Assembly (NCBI GenBank): GCA_030642525.1
Contig: DAOWNO010000127.1
Span: 1 to 6,405, forward strand
DNA from: Candidatus Aegiribacteria sp.
GTDB taxonomy: Bacteria > Fermentibacterota > Fermentibacteria > Fermentibacterales > JCC-6
Direction of reading: 5' to 3'
Length of the DNA stretch: 6,405 bases
Shown: piece by piece, positions 6,219-6,405 of the stretch
Numbering within the stretch: position 1 is the stretch's first letter
How the letters are laid out: every line of letters begins with the position of its first letter
The notes under the pieces: generated by a model
Databases searched by the model: none
What the model saw: the letters and a program-made list of their open reading frames with translations, nothing else
What the model was told of the DNA's origin: nothing
Program-made: the position numbers and the translations under genes

Positions 6219-6405
6219 CGCTAAGACTGATATTATTCCCCTTTACGTACATGACGACTGGTTTTATTTGCAGTTTTCTGCCGTTAACATTTCCTGTTCC
6301 GCAGATTGTAATCTCTGCTCCGCTTGAATTCGGCGGCCCTTCCAGCACAATATCGCCCGAATACTTCCAGGATACCGCTTCTGTGGAAGTATCCACAGTG
6401 AAACC
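6184..6405 (-). CDS. C-terminal fragment of an unidentified beta-rich protein, possibly pseudopilin-like
   Basis: The frame is open to the right edge of the window, so only the last 73 residues are visible. A GTG at 6396 is in frame, but the codons before it (Gly-Phe-Thr) continue open, so the true start is probably outside the window. The fragment alternates hydrophobic and polar residues, as beta strands do, and has no membrane helix. It contains an ITIC segment, a later ISLSGDGRI segment and two cysteines. A strand ending in Gly-Arg-Ile near the C-terminus recalls GspH/FimT-type pseudopilins, but the prepilin N-terminus that would settle this is not visible, so the call is weak. It could equally be an extracytoplasmic domain of a larger protein. 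Its TAG stop lies inside the start region of the next gene (overlap 17-35 bases depending on the start chosen), which suggests co-transcription. Confidence 0.5.
   Translation of the reverse strand, partial: GFTVDTSTEAVSWKYSGDIVLEGPPNSSGAEITICGTGNVNGRKLQIKPVVMYVKGNNISLSGDGRIFCVLWK

Overview
The window is a compact, bacterial-style stretch (moderate GC, roughly 45-50% by eye) in which every credible gene lies on the minus strand and is read from right to left. Start/stop overlaps join the genes with essentially no intergenic space, so the window looks like the interior of one long operon that runs off both ends. TGG encodes Trp and TGA serves as a normal stop at several gene ends, so the standard bacterial code applies. 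The taxon cannot be fixed from the sequence. The composition, the glycosyltransferase style and the unfamiliar membrane proteins suggest an uncultured bacterium, but this is inference.

Layout in transcription order (right to left): (1) the C-terminal 73 residues of an unidentified beta-rich protein, possibly pseudopilin-like (6405-6184); (2) a large GT-C-like polytopic membrane protein whose reading frame runs from about 6218 to 4599 but is cut by a single in-frame TGA at 5396-5394, giving an N-terminal and a C-terminal half; (3) a GT4-family glycosyltransferase (about 4584-3475, start uncertain); (4) a second GT4-family glycosyltransferase (3478-2234); (5) a GT2-family glycosyltransferase with an added C-terminal beta-rich module (2237-978, probable TTG start); (6) a membrane protein with six or seven predicted helices and a C-terminal non-membrane domain (997-218); (7) the N-terminal 73 residues of another membrane protein (221 to the left edge).

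Together this looks like a surface polysaccharide or glycoconjugate locus. Three soluble, membrane-associated glycosyltransferases would add sugars in sequence on the cytoplasmic face. The GT-C-like protein and the two downstream membrane proteins could act at or across the membrane. No flippase, polymerase, initiating transferase or sugar-nucleotide gene is identified in the window, so the sugar product cannot be predicted.

The strongest anomalies are the lone TGA inside the membrane protein gene, a GT4 gene whose best ribosome-binding site points to an ATA codon, a second GT4 gene with Asp in place of the first Glu of its E-x7-E motif, and the extra C-terminal module on the GT2 enzyme. None of these establishes a new system. 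No CRISPR array, tRNA, rRNA, insertion sequence, convincing promoter or terminator was seen, and there is no gene-free stretch over 300 bases.
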